Shown here: positions 49,403-59,700 of the stretch, piece by piece
Layout: every line of letters begins with the position of its first letter
Position numbering within the stretch: position 1 is the stretch's first letter
Position numbers and translations under genes: made by a program
Source of the DNA: Bryobacteraceae bacterium
GTDB lineage: Bacteria > Acidobacteriota > Terriglobia > Bryobacterales > Bryobacteraceae
Reading direction: 5' to 3'
Length of the DNA: 64,000 nt
Assembly: GCA_041394945.1 (NCBI GenBank)
Contig: JAWKHH010000003.1
Span: forward strand, 310,001 to 374,000
The notes under the pieces: model-generated
Database searches by the model: none
The model's input: only the letters and a program-made list of their open reading frames with translations
Told to the model about the DNA's origin: nothing

Positions 49403-50136
49403 CCCGGCCGCTCGAGCACGGCGAACAGCCCGCTACCGGCCGGCATTTGCGCCCACTGCCCGATCCGCCCGAGTACCGGGTCTATCCAACGGTCGAGCCG
49501 TGTCCCGACGCCCGGGCCCCGATCGGTGCGTCCGAGCAGCCGCGCATGCCACCACCAGGATGCGATCCCGGCGAAGCTGACGTAATCCAGCCGCACCACC
49601 CGCAGCCCAACGGCTTCTGCGGTCACCCGCAGCGCGTCCGCCGAGTAGCGCCGGTAGTGCCCGAGCGCGAAATCGAGCGGGCTGAACAGCCACGGGCACG
49701 CGTGCGCCAACACCACCACGCGGCCGCCCGGCCGCAGCACCGACAACATGTGGAACAGCGCCCGATGGTCGTCCTCAATCCGTTCGAGCCCATGGATACA
49801 AAGCACTGAATCCGGCCGGAACCGCGCCAGCTGGCGGAAGCGCGGACTCGTGATCTCCATCGAATAGGCTTCCAGGTTCGTCTGCGTCGGGAACTCGGAG
49901 AGCACTCGCGCGACGTGTTCGCGCGCCGGGTCGAGCGCCACCACCTGCTCCCGGTCAAGAAGCCGGCGAGTGAGGTGGCCGGCGCCGCAGCCGATCTCGA
50001 TCACCCGTTGGCCTAGTTCGGCAATGGCGGCTTCGGCGAGCCGGGAAAGCGCCGGCGCCGAGGCGGGTGCCGCCGGCTGTTCCGCCGGGGGGCTCTGCGG
50101 GCGTGGTGTTTGTTCGGGCCGGATGCTGATCGCCAT
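49396..50136 (-). CDS. Class I SAM-dependent methyltransferase
   Basis: The 246-residue protein has an SAM-binding motif 'RVIEIGCGAGHLTRRLL', an acidic 'VVALDPAREHVARVLSEF', and 'LRPGGRVVVLAHACPWLFSP' as post-motif. It belongs to the UbiE/Methyltransf_11-like group found in polysaccharide clusters. The substrate is probably a sugar or lipid in the adjacent cluster, but this is inferred from location. It is divergent from the cytidylyltransferase gene, with a 95-base gap. Confidence 0.78.
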   Translation of the reverse strand: MAISIRPEQTPRPQSPPAEQPAAPASAPALSRLAEAAIAELGQRVIEIGCGAGHLTRRLLDREQVVALDPAREHVARVLSEFPTQTNLEAYSMEITSPRFRQLARFRPDSVLCIHGLERIEDDHRALFHMLSVLRPGGRVVVLAHACPWLFSPLDFALGHYRRYSADALRVTAEAVGLRVVRLDYVSFAGIASWWWHARLLGRTDRGPGVGTRLDRWIDPVLGRIGQWAQMPAGSGLFAVLERPGY

Positions 50137-50231
50137 GGGGGGAACCTCGTAGTCAACAGTTCGGCCTTGGACCTCGGGAACTTTACCGGCATAAAGAGCG
50201 GCCGCCGTTCGCCCGATTGACTGGAGACGCT

Positions 50232-51008
50232 ATGCAGGTTGTTATTCTCTGCGGCGGCCTCGGTACGCGCTTGCGCGAGGAAACCGAATTCCGCCCAAAA
50301 CCAATGCTCGAAATCGGCGGACGCCCGATTCTCTGGCACATCATGAAGACGTATTCCCACTATGGGTTCCGCGACTTCGTGCTCTGCCTCGGCTACCGCG
50401 GCCAGACGATCAAGGAGTATTTCCTCAACTACGAGGCGATGAATAACGACTTCACCATCTGCCTCGGCCGCCAGCAGCGCATTACGTTTCATGAGGCCCA
50501 CGACGAGCAGCACTTCCACGTGACGCTGGCCGAGACCGGCCTCCACGCCATGACCGGGGCGCGGCTGCGCAAGGCCTCGCGCTACCTCACCGGCGACACT
50601 TTTCTAATGACCTACGGCGACGGCGTCTCCGACATCAATGTCGCCGACGTGGTCGCCTATCATCGTGAGCACGGCAAACTGGCCACCGTCACCAGCGTCG
50701 CGCCGGTATCGCGCTTCGGGCTTCTCGAACTCTCCGGCGGCGACCGCGTCGAACGCTTCGCGGAAAAGCCCGGCATGGATACCTGGGCCAACGCCGGCTA
50801 TTTCGTCTTCGACCGCCGCGTGCTCGACTACCTCGACGAGGGCGATCAATGCGTGCTCGAACGCGAGCCGCTCGAACGCCTTGCCGGCGACGGCCAGTTG
50901 ATGGCATACAAACACCACGGGTTCTTCTATCCGATGGATACCTATCGCGAGTATCAGCATTTGAACGAGCTTTGGGCGTCCGGCGAGGCGCCTTGGAGGG
51001 TCTGGTAA
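50232..51008 (+). CDS. rfbF: Glucose-1-phosphate cytidylyltransferase
   Basis: The 258-residue nucleotidyltransferase begins 'MQVVILCGGLGTRLREETEF' with 'RPKPMLEIGGRPILWHIMKT'. The RfbF-specific 'MTYGDGVSDINVADVVAYHR' and 'DTWANAGYFVFDRRVLDYLD' follow. It makes CDP-glucose from CTP and glucose-1-phosphate, the entry step to CDP-dideoxy and branched sugars of O-antigens. ATG 50232 has GGAG upstream. It is followed by the 4,6-dehydratase after 4 bases. Confidence 0.93.
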   Translation: MQVVILCGGLGTRLREETEFRPKPMLEIGGRPILWHIMKTYSHYGFRDFVLCLGYRGQTIKEYFLNYEAMNNDFTICLGRQQRITFHEAHDEQHFHVTLAETGLHAMTGARLRKASRYLTGDTFLMTYGDGVSDINVADVVAYHREHGKLATVTSVAPVSRFGLLELSGGDRVERFAEKPGMDTWANAGYFVFDRRVLDYLDEGDQCVLEREPLERLAGDGQLMAYKHHGFFYPMDTYREYQHLNELWASGEAPWRVW

Positions 51009-51012
51009 CCAT

Positions 51013-52035
51013 ATGGCAATCACCTGGCGCGATCGTTCCGTTCTTGTCACCGGCTCCACCGGCCTGCTCGGCTCGGCGCTCGTCGGCCGGCTGGAGGTCC
51101 TCGGCGCCCGCGTCGTCTGCCTCATCCGGGACTGGGTTCCCGACAGCGAACTCATCCGGACGGGCACGGTCCGGCGCGTGGCGCAGGTCCGCGGCGACCT
51201 CTGCGACGACGCGCTGCTTGAGCGCGTCGTCAACGAGCATGAGATCGCGACCGTGTTTCACCTGGGCGCGCAGACCATCGTCGGTGTCGCCAACCGCAAT
51301 CCGGCGTCGACGTTCGAAACCAATATCGGCGGCTCCTGGAAGCTGCTCGAAGCCTGCCGGCGGAGCCCGCTGGTCAAGCAGATCCTGGTGGCGTCGTCGG
51401 ATAAGGCCTACGGCGCTCAGACGAAGCTCCCCTACGAGGAAGACACTCCGCTCACTGGCCGCCACCCATACGATGTTTCGAAAAGCTGCGCCGATCTGAT
51501 CGCGCAGTCGTATGCCATTTCCTACGGCCTGCCGGTGGCGATCACCCGCTGCGGCAATCTGTTCGGACCGGGCGATCTCAACTGGAATCGCATCGTGCCG
51601 GGCACGATCCGTTCGATCGCCCGCGGCGAGCGGCCCCTGGTGCGCTCCGACGGCCAGTTCGTCCGCGACTATTTCTTCGTCGAAGACGCTGTGAGCGCGT
51701 ATCTACAGCTTGCCGAAGGGCTTGCGGACGGACGCGTGGTCAACGGCGAGGCGTTCAACTTTTCGAATGAGTCTCCGGTGACGGTGCTCGAACTCGTCGC
51801 CCGCATCGGGCGCCTGATGGGCGACGAACGCGGACCGGAGATTCAGAACCAGGCATCGAACGAGATCCGCGAGCAGTTTCTGAGTGCGGCCAAGGCACGG
51901 GAGCGGCTCGGCTGGCGCGCCGGGCACACGCTCGACGACGGGCTGCGGGCGACGATCGCCTGGTACCGGGCGTTGCTGGGCGTCGAGGCGAAGCCGGAAA
52001 TCCCCATCCGCCACGAGATCCTCACGCCATGCTGA
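51013..52035 (+). CDS. rfbG: CDP-glucose 4,6-dehydratase-like SDR
   Basis: The 340-residue extended SDR has NAD motif 'VLVTGSTGLLGSALVGRLEV', 'VFHLGAQTIVGVANRNPAST', 'SSDKAYGAQTKLPYEEDTPL' and the catalytic Tyr-Lys 'YDVSKSCADLIAQSYA'. Its pairing with rfbF strongly supports conversion of CDP-glucose to CDP-4-keto-6-deoxyglucose. It overlaps the next gene by 7 bases. Confidence 0.9.
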   Translation: MAITWRDRSVLVTGSTGLLGSALVGRLEVLGARVVCLIRDWVPDSELIRTGTVRRVAQVRGDLCDDALLERVVNEHEIATVFHLGAQTIVGVANRNPASTFETNIGGSWKLLEACRRSPLVKQILVASSDKAYGAQTKLPYEEDTPLTGRHPYDVSKSCADLIAQSYAISYGLPVAITRCGNLFGPGDLNWNRIVPGTIRSIARGERPLVRSDGQFVRDYFFVEDAVSAYLQLAEGLADGRVVNGEAFNFSNESPVTVLELVARIGRLMGDERGPEIQNQASNEIREQFLSAAKARERLGWRAGHTLDDGLRATIAWYRALLGVEAKPEIPIRHEILTPC

Positions 52036-52886
52036 CCGCCGCGCCGACCGAGTGCCCGGTCTGCGGGGTAGCCGACACCGGAGAGCGCTGGAGAATCTCC
52101 GGATTCACGGTCCGGCAGTGCGGTTCATGCACGGTGATGTACGTCGGGGAAAAGCTTTCGAACGAAGAGCTTGGCGCATGGTACGCCAAGCTCACCGACA
52201 ACGCCTACAGCGAGGAAAACGCCCGCTGCCTACGCTATTACTACGACAATCTCGCGGCGCGGATTCGGACCTACCAGCCGCGCGGGCGCCGTTTGTTCGA
52301 CGTCGGGTGCAGCCGCGGGTGGTTCTTCGAGTCGATGCCGGAGTGGGAGTGCTGGGGCAACGAGATCGCATCCAATGACGCCCGCGAGGCCGATTCCCGC
52401 GCCCCCGGAAGGGTGTACCAAGGCGCGTTCAACGAGTGCACGGTCGACGAAGGGGCCTACGACGCGGTGACGTTCCAGGACGTCTTCGATCACCTGCCGG
52501 ACCCACACGAAAGCCTCGCCAAAGCCTACGCGATGCTGCGGCCGGGCGGGCTGCTGGTGATCAAGGTCCACGACTTCGGGTGCCTCTACGCGAAGCTCTC
52601 CGGACCCAGCTTCTACGCGCTCATTCCGCCGTATCACCTGTTCTATTACAACCGCCGCTCTCTCGAGCACCTGCTCGGAACCGCCGGGTTCCTTCCTCTC
52701 GATTTCGCGCACATGGCGCATCTGCTGCAGGTGAAGACGGTTTTCGAGCGGCTCTCCAAAAACGACACCGCGTCAATGCTTTACAAGCTGAGCCAAGCGC
52801 TTGCGAACACGGGTCTCGGACAGGTGACGTTCCGCAAGAACCTGCACGACATCGTCACGGTGTTCGCACGGAAGCCGGCGTCGTAG
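52029..52886 (+). CDS. Class I SAM methyltransferase with N-terminal zinc ribbon (sugar C-methyltransferase-like)
   Basis: The 285-residue protein starts with a zinc-ribbon-type 'CPVCGVADTGERW' and 'CGSC'. A SAM domain follows, with 'RLFDVGCSRGWFFESMPEW' and 'LRPGGLLVIKVHDFGCLYAK'. This arrangement is typical of methyltransferases in deoxysugar clusters. It probably methylates a CDP-sugar intermediate or polymer. It is co-transcribed with rfbFG and ends in a 32-base convergent overlap with the glycosyltransferase gene. Confidence 0.78.
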   Translation: MLTAAPTECPVCGVADTGERWRISGFTVRQCGSCTVMYVGEKLSNEELGAWYAKLTDNAYSEENARCLRYYYDNLAARIRTYQPRGRRLFDVGCSRGWFFESMPEWECWGNEIASNDAREADSRAPGRVYQGAFNECTVDEGAYDAVTFQDVFDHLPDPHESLAKAYAMLRPGGLLVIKVHDFGCLYAKLSGPSFYALIPPYHLFYYNRRSLEHLLGTAGFLPLDFAHMAHLLQVKTVFERLSKNDTASMLYKLSQALANTGLGQVTFRKNLHDIVTVFARKPAS

Positions 52887-53889
52887 AGGCCCGCAAACCG
52901 GCGTCCAGCCGCGCCAAGTCTTCAATCGCATTGGCGTTGTTCGTTTGGTTCGTTCCCTCGAAATTGATGCGCTCCCGCTCGACCACCAGCGGGCGGTTCT
53001 GGACGAGGGTGTGGATGGCGCCGACGTATTCGCCGAGGACGCCGATGGCCACCATCTGGAGCGAGAGGAAGAAGCACATGCCGATGAGCGCGGGCGCCAC
53101 GCCGACCGAGAAGTTGTTCCAGAACAACAGTTTATAGACCAGATAGAAGACTCCGGCGAAGGCGCTGACGGCGGCGCCGGCGAAACCGGCGAAGGTCGCC
53201 ATGCGCAGCGGCACCTTCGAGACATTGGTGATGCCGGTCATCGCCATGTCATAGAGAGTATAGAAGTTATTCTTACTCACCCCGCGCATCCGGGCCTTCT
53301 GCTCATAGGCGAGCCGCACGACCGGGAAGCCCATGTCGGCGATCAACCCGCGAAAGTAGGGATAGGGTTCGTAAAAGCGGGTACGCAGCAGGTCGATCAC
53401 GGTGCGGTCGTACAAGCCGAACCCCGTAAAGTGCTCGTGGACCTCGACGTTGGCGAGCGACCGGATCAGCCGGTAGTAGCTCGAGCGGAGGTGGTAGAAG
53501 ACGGGGCTCTCCTGGCTCGATGTCTTGATGCCGGCCACCACCGGGTTGCCGCGCTCCCAAAGCTGCAGCATCTGGGCGAGCAGTTCGGGCGGGTCCTGCA
53601 GATCGGCGTAGAGCAGGATGACGGCGTCGCCCGACGCCTGGTAGAGGGCGTGGATGGGCGAGCGGATGTGTCCGAAATTGCGCGCGTTCGCAATCACCTT
53701 CACGCGCTTGTCGGAGGCGGCGAGCGCGCGCAGGACGACGAGCGTGCCGTCGGTGCTCGCGTTGTCGATGAAGAGGTGCTCCCAGCGGTAGTCAGGAAAC
53801 TGCTCAAGCACGGCGCGGGTGCGCGCGGCGACCTCGGCCACGTTCGGCTCCTCGTTATAGCAGGGCGTGACGACCGAGATCAGCTTCAT
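52855..53889 (-). CDS. Glycosyltransferase family 2 with two C-terminal membrane helices
   Basis: This 344-residue protein is a DPM1/GtrB-like GT2 enzyme: 'LISVVTPCYNEEPNVAEVAA', 'LLYADLQDPPELLAQML' (DxD region), 'HFTGFGLYDRTVIDLLRTR' and two C-terminal helices ('VSAFAGVFYLVYKLLF', 'FFLSLQMVAIGVLGEYVGA'). It likely transfers a sugar to undecaprenyl phosphate at the inner membrane. Its start overlaps the TPP-enzyme stop by 4 bases. Confidence 0.88.
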   Translation of the reverse strand: MKLISVVTPCYNEEPNVAEVAARTRAVLEQFPDYRWEHLFIDNASTDGTLVVLRALAASDKRVKVIANARNFGHIRSPIHALYQASGDAVILLYADLQDPPELLAQMLQLWERGNPVVAGIKTSSQESPVFYHLRSSYYRLIRSLANVEVHEHFTGFGLYDRTVIDLLRTRFYEPYPYFRGLIADMGFPVVRLAYEQKARMRGVSKNNFYTLYDMAMTGITNVSKVPLRMATFAGFAGAAVSAFAGVFYLVYKLLFWNNFSVGVAPALIGMCFFLSLQMVAIGVLGEYVGAIHTLVQNRPLVVERERINFEGTNQTNNANAIEDLARLDAGLRASTTPASVRTP

Positions 53890-55757
53890 CGCGCCACCGG
53901 CTCGGGAACCTCATGCTGGAGGGCTCGGGCGAGGTGGAGCAGGTCCTCGGCGGGGGTCGCGTCGTAGATGCGGTTGGCCGCCATCTCCGCAGCGTCGAGG
54001 TAGGGCCACATGTCCTCGAGCCCGGACGACTCGATGGTCCCGTCGGCGCGGCGGCGGGCCATCACACGCGGTTCGAAGCTCTGGTTCGGGTCAACGACGA
54101 CTTCGGCGAGAATCGGCCCCTCGGCCCGGAGCACGGCGCCGACGACATCGGCGTAATTCGAACGGTCGAGCCGGATTGCTTCGATCCCGTAGGCGGCCGC
54201 GATGGCGCCGAAATTGGGCACGGCCACGCCGTTCGCGGGTCCCTCTCCGGCGAGGCGTCCGAAGAGATTTCCCTGCGTGGCGCGCATGCTCAGGTAGCCG
54301 CCGTTGTTGATGACGAAGATCTTCAGCGGGAGCTTGTGATACGCGACCGTGGCCAGTTCCTGGATGTTCATCTGGATGGAACCGTCACCTTCGAGACAGA
54401 TCACGGGGCGGGTATGGTTACCCTCGTTTTTCAGGGCGAACGCGGCGCCGATGGCGGCCGGGAGACCGTGACCCATTGAGGCGCAGCCGGAGTTGAAAAA
54501 GAGCCGCTGGTCCCCGCCTAACTTCGCAACCTGGCTCGACATAATGAACGAAGCCCCGTTGGAGCAGGCAAAGACGGCGTCGCGCGGAGCCTCGGCGAAG
54601 AGCCGTTCGAAGAAGACGTACGGGTTGAGGGGACGTTCGGGATCGTCCATGCGCGGGCGGACCACTTGCGGGTATCGCTCCACGCGTTCGCGGCACCAGG
54701 CGAGCCACGCGGCGTGATCTCCGGTGCGAGGGGCGAGGCGGCGCCGCCACTCGTCAAGGAACGCCCGGGCATCGGCCTCGATGCCCCAATGGGGCCGGAC
54801 GGTGGGATAGTCGAACTCCGCGGCGTCGACGTCGATCTGCACGATGGCCGCGCCGGGAGCGAAGGCCGGGAAGTTGTACCCGGTCTGGACTACTTCGAGC
54901 CGGGTGCCGAGCACGATGAGCAGGTCGGCGTTTTGCAGGGTGATGTTGCCTGCGCGGGTGCAGAGGTCCGTACCGGTGCGGCCGCAGTGGAGCGGGTGGG
55001 CGCTGGGCAGAACGTCGACGGCCCCGCGCGAGGTGACGATGGGGAAGCCGAGCTGATCGGCGAGGTGGCGGAACAGGTCGACGGCGCCGGCGCAGCGGAT
55101 GCCGCTGCCGGCGAGTAGGACGGGACGGCGGGCGCGGGCGATGAGCGCTTCCAACCCCGCGGCGTCGAGCGAGAGACGTCCCGGGTTGTGTTCGGCGGGG
55201 GGCGTGAAGCGGTCGAGCGAGGCCGGATCGATGCGGGCGCCCTGCACGTCCACTGGAATGTCGATCCAAACCGGTCCGGGACGGCCGGACTCGGCGAGCC
55301 AGAGCGCCTTATCGAGGTGCCAGGCGATGTCGACAGGGTCCAGCACGCAGACGGCGTACTTGGTGATGCCCTTTACCATAGATATGATGTCGGCTTCCTG
55401 GAAGCCGAGCTGACGCACCTTCAGATGCGGGTGGGCGGCCATGGCGGTTTCGCGTTTCACCTGACCGGAGACGACGATCATGGGGATGGAGTCCGTCCAG
55501 GCGCCGAAGACGCCGTTGAGGGCGTTGATGCCGCCGGGTCCGGTGGTGACGTTGATTGCCGCCGCGCGGCCGGTGATGCGCGCGTAGCCTTCGGCGGCCA
55601 TGGCGCAGGCCTGCTCATGGTGGTTGCAGATGTACTGGACGCGGGCGGAGTGGCCGATGGAATCGTTGAGATGCATGGCGCCGCCGCCAGTGACGAAAAA
55701 AACGTGCCGGATGCCGTGATCGGCGAGCCGGTCCACGACGTAATCGGAAAGCTTCAC
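53886..55757 (-). CDS. Thiamine-diphosphate-dependent enzyme, acetolactate-synthase-like, in CDP-sugar cluster
   Basis: The protein of about 623 residues has TPP-binding Glu in 'CNHHEQACAMAAEGYARIT', the central domain ('LLIVLGTRLEVVQTGYN') and the C-terminal GDG...NN motif ('LEGDGSIQMNIQEL' to 'FVINNGGYLSM'). It would form a C-C bond from a 2-oxo acid. In a CDP-6-deoxyhexose cluster it resembles YerE, which adds a two-carbon unit to a keto-sugar to make a branched-chain sugar; this is inference. Start is GTG at 55757 or 55760; upstream open frame has no conserved text. Confidence 0.8.
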   Translation of the reverse strand: MKLSDYVVDRLADHGIRHVFFVTGGGAMHLNDSIGHSARVQYICNHHEQACAMAAEGYARITGRAAAINVTTGPGGINALNGVFGAWTDSIPMIVVSGQVKRETAMAAHPHLKVRQLGFQEADIISMVKGITKYAVCVLDPVDIAWHLDKALWLAESGRPGPVWIDIPVDVQGARIDPASLDRFTPPAEHNPGRLSLDAAGLEALIARARRPVLLAGSGIRCAGAVDLFRHLADQLGFPIVTSRGAVDVLPSAHPLHCGRTGTDLCTRAGNITLQNADLLIVLGTRLEVVQTGYNFPAFAPGAAIVQIDVDAAEFDYPTVRPHWGIEADARAFLDEWRRRLAPRTGDHAAWLAWCRERVERYPQVVRPRMDDPERPLNPYVFFERLFAEAPRDAVFACSNGASFIMSSQVAKLGGDQRLFFNSGCASMGHGLPAAIGAAFALKNEGNHTRPVICLEGDGSIQMNIQELATVAYHKLPLKIFVINNGGYLSMRATQGNLFGRLAGEGPANGVAVPNFGAIAAAYGIEAIRLDRSNYADVVGAVLRAEGPILAEVVVDPNQSFEPRVMARRRADGTIESSGLEDMWPYLDAAEMAANRIYDATPAEDLLHLARALQHEVPEPVAR

Positions 55758-55787
55758 CACCCTCGGGTATCGACAGATCCCTTCACC

Positions 55788-56648
55788 TTGTTTAGCGAGG
55801 ACCTGGACTTCGTGCTGGAGCGCACCGAGCCGCTGTGGGCGGCGCTGCGGGGCGAGCGGATCTTCCTCACCGGGGGAACGGGATTTTTCGGGCAGTGGTT
55901 GACGGAGACGTTCGACTGGGCGAATCAACGGCTGCGGCTGCGGGCGCGGCGGGTGACGCTCACGCGGCGGCGGGAGGCGGCGGAGCGGTGTCCGGAAGAG
56001 TACTGGCTGGGCGATTTGCGGACGTTCCCGTTTCCGCCGGGGCGGTTCCGGATGGCGATCCACGCCGCGATCGATTGCGGGGATTTGGAAGGCGCGGTTG
56101 CGGGTACGCGGCGGATGGCCGAATTTGCCGCGCGGAATGGGTTCGAACGGTGGTTGTTCACCAGTTCCGGGGCGGCGCGGTGGCCGGAAACGCCGCTCGG
56201 GGCCGCGAAATCGGAGTGCGAACGGGTGGTGGGGGAGTCGGCCCCCGCGGCTGCGATTGCGCGGTGCTATAGCTTCGTGGGTCCGTATTTACCGCTGGAC
56301 GGGAAGTTCGCCGCGGGGAATTTTCTGCGGGATAAGTTGGCCGGGGGTCCGGTGCGGGTGGCCGGGGACGGTCGGGCGGTGCGGAGTTACCTTTATGCGG
56401 CGGAGATGGCGGTCCACTTGTGGACGGGGTTGTTCCGGGGGTGGCCGGGGCGGGTGTTTGAGGTGGGGGCCGCCGAGGCGGTGACGGTGGGGGAGTTGGC
56501 GGGGATGTTCGAGTGCGGGGTGGAGGTGGCCGGGGGGGCGGTGGGGTCGACGGTATATTTGCCGGAGGGGGGGATCGCGGCCGAGATTCCGTTGGAGGTG
56601 GGGCTGGCGCGGACGGAGCGGTGGTGGCGGGTGCGGCGTGGCGCTTAG
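55788..56648 (+). CDS. NAD-dependent epimerase/reductase-like SDR of the CDP-sugar cluster
   Basis: The protein of about 286 residues has the SDR motif 'IFLTGGTGFFGQWLTETFDW', 'WLFTSSGAARWPETPLGAAK' with catalytic-region 'AAKSECERV', and 'FAAGNFLRDKLAGGPVRVAG'. The canonical YxxxK Tyr is not evident near 'LGAAKSECERV', so activity as a standard epimerase is uncertain. It could reduce the branched-chain keto-sugar made by the TPP enzyme, as YerF does. Start TTG 55788 or GTG 55812. The gene is extremely G-rich on the plus strand. Confidence 0.7.
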   Translation: MFSEDLDFVLERTEPLWAALRGERIFLTGGTGFFGQWLTETFDWANQRLRLRARRVTLTRRREAAERCPEEYWLGDLRTFPFPPGRFRMAIHAAIDCGDLEGAVAGTRRMAEFAARNGFERWLFTSSGAARWPETPLGAAKSECERVVGESAPAAAIARCYSFVGPYLPLDGKFAAGNFLRDKLAGGPVRVAGDGRAVRSYLYAAEMAVHLWTGLFRGWPGRVFEVGAAEAVTVGELAGMFECGVEVAGGAVGSTVYLPEGGIAAEIPLEVGLARTERWWRVRRGA

Positions 56649-56728
56649 AAGCAGCTAAGTGCCCAGCTTGGTCCGCTTTTTCGGGGGCTGTCATGCGATG
56701 CTTTTAATAGCGGTATGGCGAGGCGTAA

Positions 56729-59700
56729 TTGCTGACTATAGATCTAAAGCGTCGATTCTACGAATGGACTGACAAAGAACCACCAGATACCGAAATGCGG
56801 CGGCAATTCGGATTGGATGACGGCGCAATTGGATGGGATCAGATAGTCACCAAGCGACGCGTCGTGGTTTTGGCAGAGGCTGGGAGCGGCAAGAGCACCG
56901 AGCTTGAGGAAAGAGCCAGAATCATGGCGAACTCGTGCACCGTTGTGTTCCACGCCAGCGTCGAAGATGTTGGCAGAGAGGGGCTCGATAATGCTTTATC
57001 CGCCGACGCCCGAGTCAGACTTGCATCTTGGAGGAAAGGAGTCGAAGAGGCGTGGTTCTTTATCGACTCGGTGGACGAAGCAAAGGCAGCGGGCATCAAG
57101 TTCGAACGGGTCGTCAGAAAGCTGGCCGACGGCGTCCACGGAGCTGAGCATAGGTGCCATATCGTCTTGTCAGGCCGGGTAAGTGATTGGGAACCACAAA
57201 GGGATCTTGAAACGCTGAAGCGGTGGCTACCGATCCCCTCGGCCGGCGTGGTTTCGAAGCCAGAGATCACGCCGGAAGAGGAGCTTCTTAGAATCATCCG
57301 AAATGAGCGCACGAAAAAGGAAGACCCACCACCAACCGAAGAGCATTTCATCGCGGTGATGGCGCCACTCGATCGCGAACGAATTCGCCTGTTTGCTGAG
57401 GCCTCGAGCATCCCACGCGTCGAAGAGTTCCTCAAGGCTATCGACGATGCGGATCTGTGGCATTTCGCCCAGCGTCCGATCGATCTGAAGTGGCTGGTTC
57501 AGTTCTGGCGGGACGAAAGGCGACTGGGAACTCTCCAGGAAATGGTGAGTCGTAGCATTGAGGAGAGGCTTAAGGAGACGAATCCAGATCGAGTTAGAGC
57601 GGATGCCCTGGACGACGTAAGGGGTCTTCGGGCCGTCGAACGGATTGGCGCGGCGATGGTGTTCGGGCGGCGAGTTACGATTGCGGTGCCAGACCGGGAG
57701 GTCGGCCAAGCCTCGGACTCGTCACTCGATCTGGCAGAAATCCTGCCTGACTGGCCTGGAGATGATCGCGTCCGCCTGCTGACAAGGCCGGTATTCGATC
57801 CGGCAACGTTCGGACGTGTCCGATTTCACAACGACAATGACGGCACTGTGCGAAGTTTCCTCGCCGCCCGCTGGCTCGTTCGGCTACGAGAAGCAAACCT
57901 TCCGACCGCGAAACTTTTCCGCTTGCTGTTTGCGAATTCCTACGGGCTTGAGGTGATTAGACCATCGCTGAGTGAGACGGCGGCGTGGCTCTGCCTTTGG
58001 GATAAGGACGTCGCGAACGAAGTGGTCAGGCGCAGCGCGGATCTTCTTCTCAGCGCTGGTGACCCTGCAAGCCTGCCGGCCCGCGTGCGAAGCGAAGCAC
58101 TTGCGGGGCTACTTCGGGAGGCAACCAATGAGGATCAAGAGTGGCCCTGGTGGAATAATGACCAACTTCGTCGTTTTGCCCAGCCGGACATGGGCGATGC
58201 GGTCGAGGCGCTGTGGCAGCTGTATCGAGACCACGGCGAGGCGGCCGAGTTATTGATGCGGCTGGCCTGGCTCGGCGCCCTGAAGGAATGTGCTCCACTC
58301 GCCCACGAAGTTGCTTTTGACGATGCAGCCGCTCCGATGTTGCGAGTCTTCGCCGGTAGGGCACTCCTGGCGACGGCCAATCCATCCTCACGGACTGAGT
58401 ACGCCGCGCTCATCCGGGCGACTCCGAGCGCTCTGCCCGAGACCATGGTGAGTGACGCCGTTGTTGAGCTATTCCCCGCGCTGATTTCGATAGCGGATCT
58501 ATTGCGGATCATCTCTGACGTGAACATCGAGGACAATCGGAACGGCTTGGACTTTGTACGTGATGGCGTTGCGCTAGCCAGAAAGCTCGAGTCGGTTAGC
58601 GACTTGGAATCGTTTCTCATGGGGCTGCTTGGGCAGTTGGATAGCCAGCTTGGCAGGCACGCGCACGATGAGCCCACAAAACGGGAAAAGGCGTTGTTTC
58701 CTGCGATAGCTGAGTCGGCGCTTCGCCTCCTGCAAAGAGCCGGCGCTGACGACGCTCCAAATGCGGCAATCGACGCGATATTGCGCGTCTGCAACCGGCG
58801 AGATGTCGGCACCAGCGAACTCCTGGGCGCGAAGAACGCCGTCGCGGAACTGCACCGGACCGCTGGGCGGAGAAGGCGGGCATTCTGGCGTGTGGCCCAG
58901 ATCGTTCGGGCGGTCTTGCCGAACGAGGCGGTCGAAAAGCTTTGGCAAGTTGAGTTCCTGGGGTATCCGACTGGGCTCAGACCTGAGGATGTCGACTGGG
59001 TGCTTGCGGACGGGGTGGCTCGGGGAGGGGTGGATTCGCGATTGGCTGTCAACTGCGCCCTGGCAATCTATCGGTCTCACAACCAGCCGCCACACCTTCT
59101 CGCCAAGATCGAGGAGGCCGCTCAGGCCGACTCGACTGCGAGGGAGGCGTTTCGCGAGTGGCGCACACCCCCGGTGAGATCCGAGAGGGAGTTGGGATGG
59201 GAGCGGGAGCGTCAGGAAATCGAGTCCCAGCACGAGGCGGAGACTGAGAGACGGGATCAGTCCTGGATCAAGTTCATCCGGGAGATCCGTGCTGATCCGG
59301 ATCGCATCGCGAAGCTCCGGCTTCCCGTTCCGGCCGATGATCTCTCTGATTTGATCGCTTTGTGGCGGCTGCTGGACTCCGCAGGGAGTCGGTCACACTA
59401 CTCGATCGACTCGGTTGCTCCGCTGGAGCGGATCGCGGGTCGCGAAGTGGCGCAGGCAGCTCTGGATGGCTGGATCGCGTTCTGGCGAACGTGCGAGCCG
59501 TCGATACGGAGTCGACGCAATCCACAAGAGCTTGATTCCGTGCGTTGGGTCGACCTGATGGCGCTGACCGGTATCACATTGGAGGCGGCCAGAGACGATA
59601 CTTGGGCAACGAGGGTGTCAGCCTCGGAGGCCCGGACAGCCATAGCCCTCGCGACTCTCGAAATGAATGGGTTTCCGCGTTGGCTGTCTGATCTCGTTGC

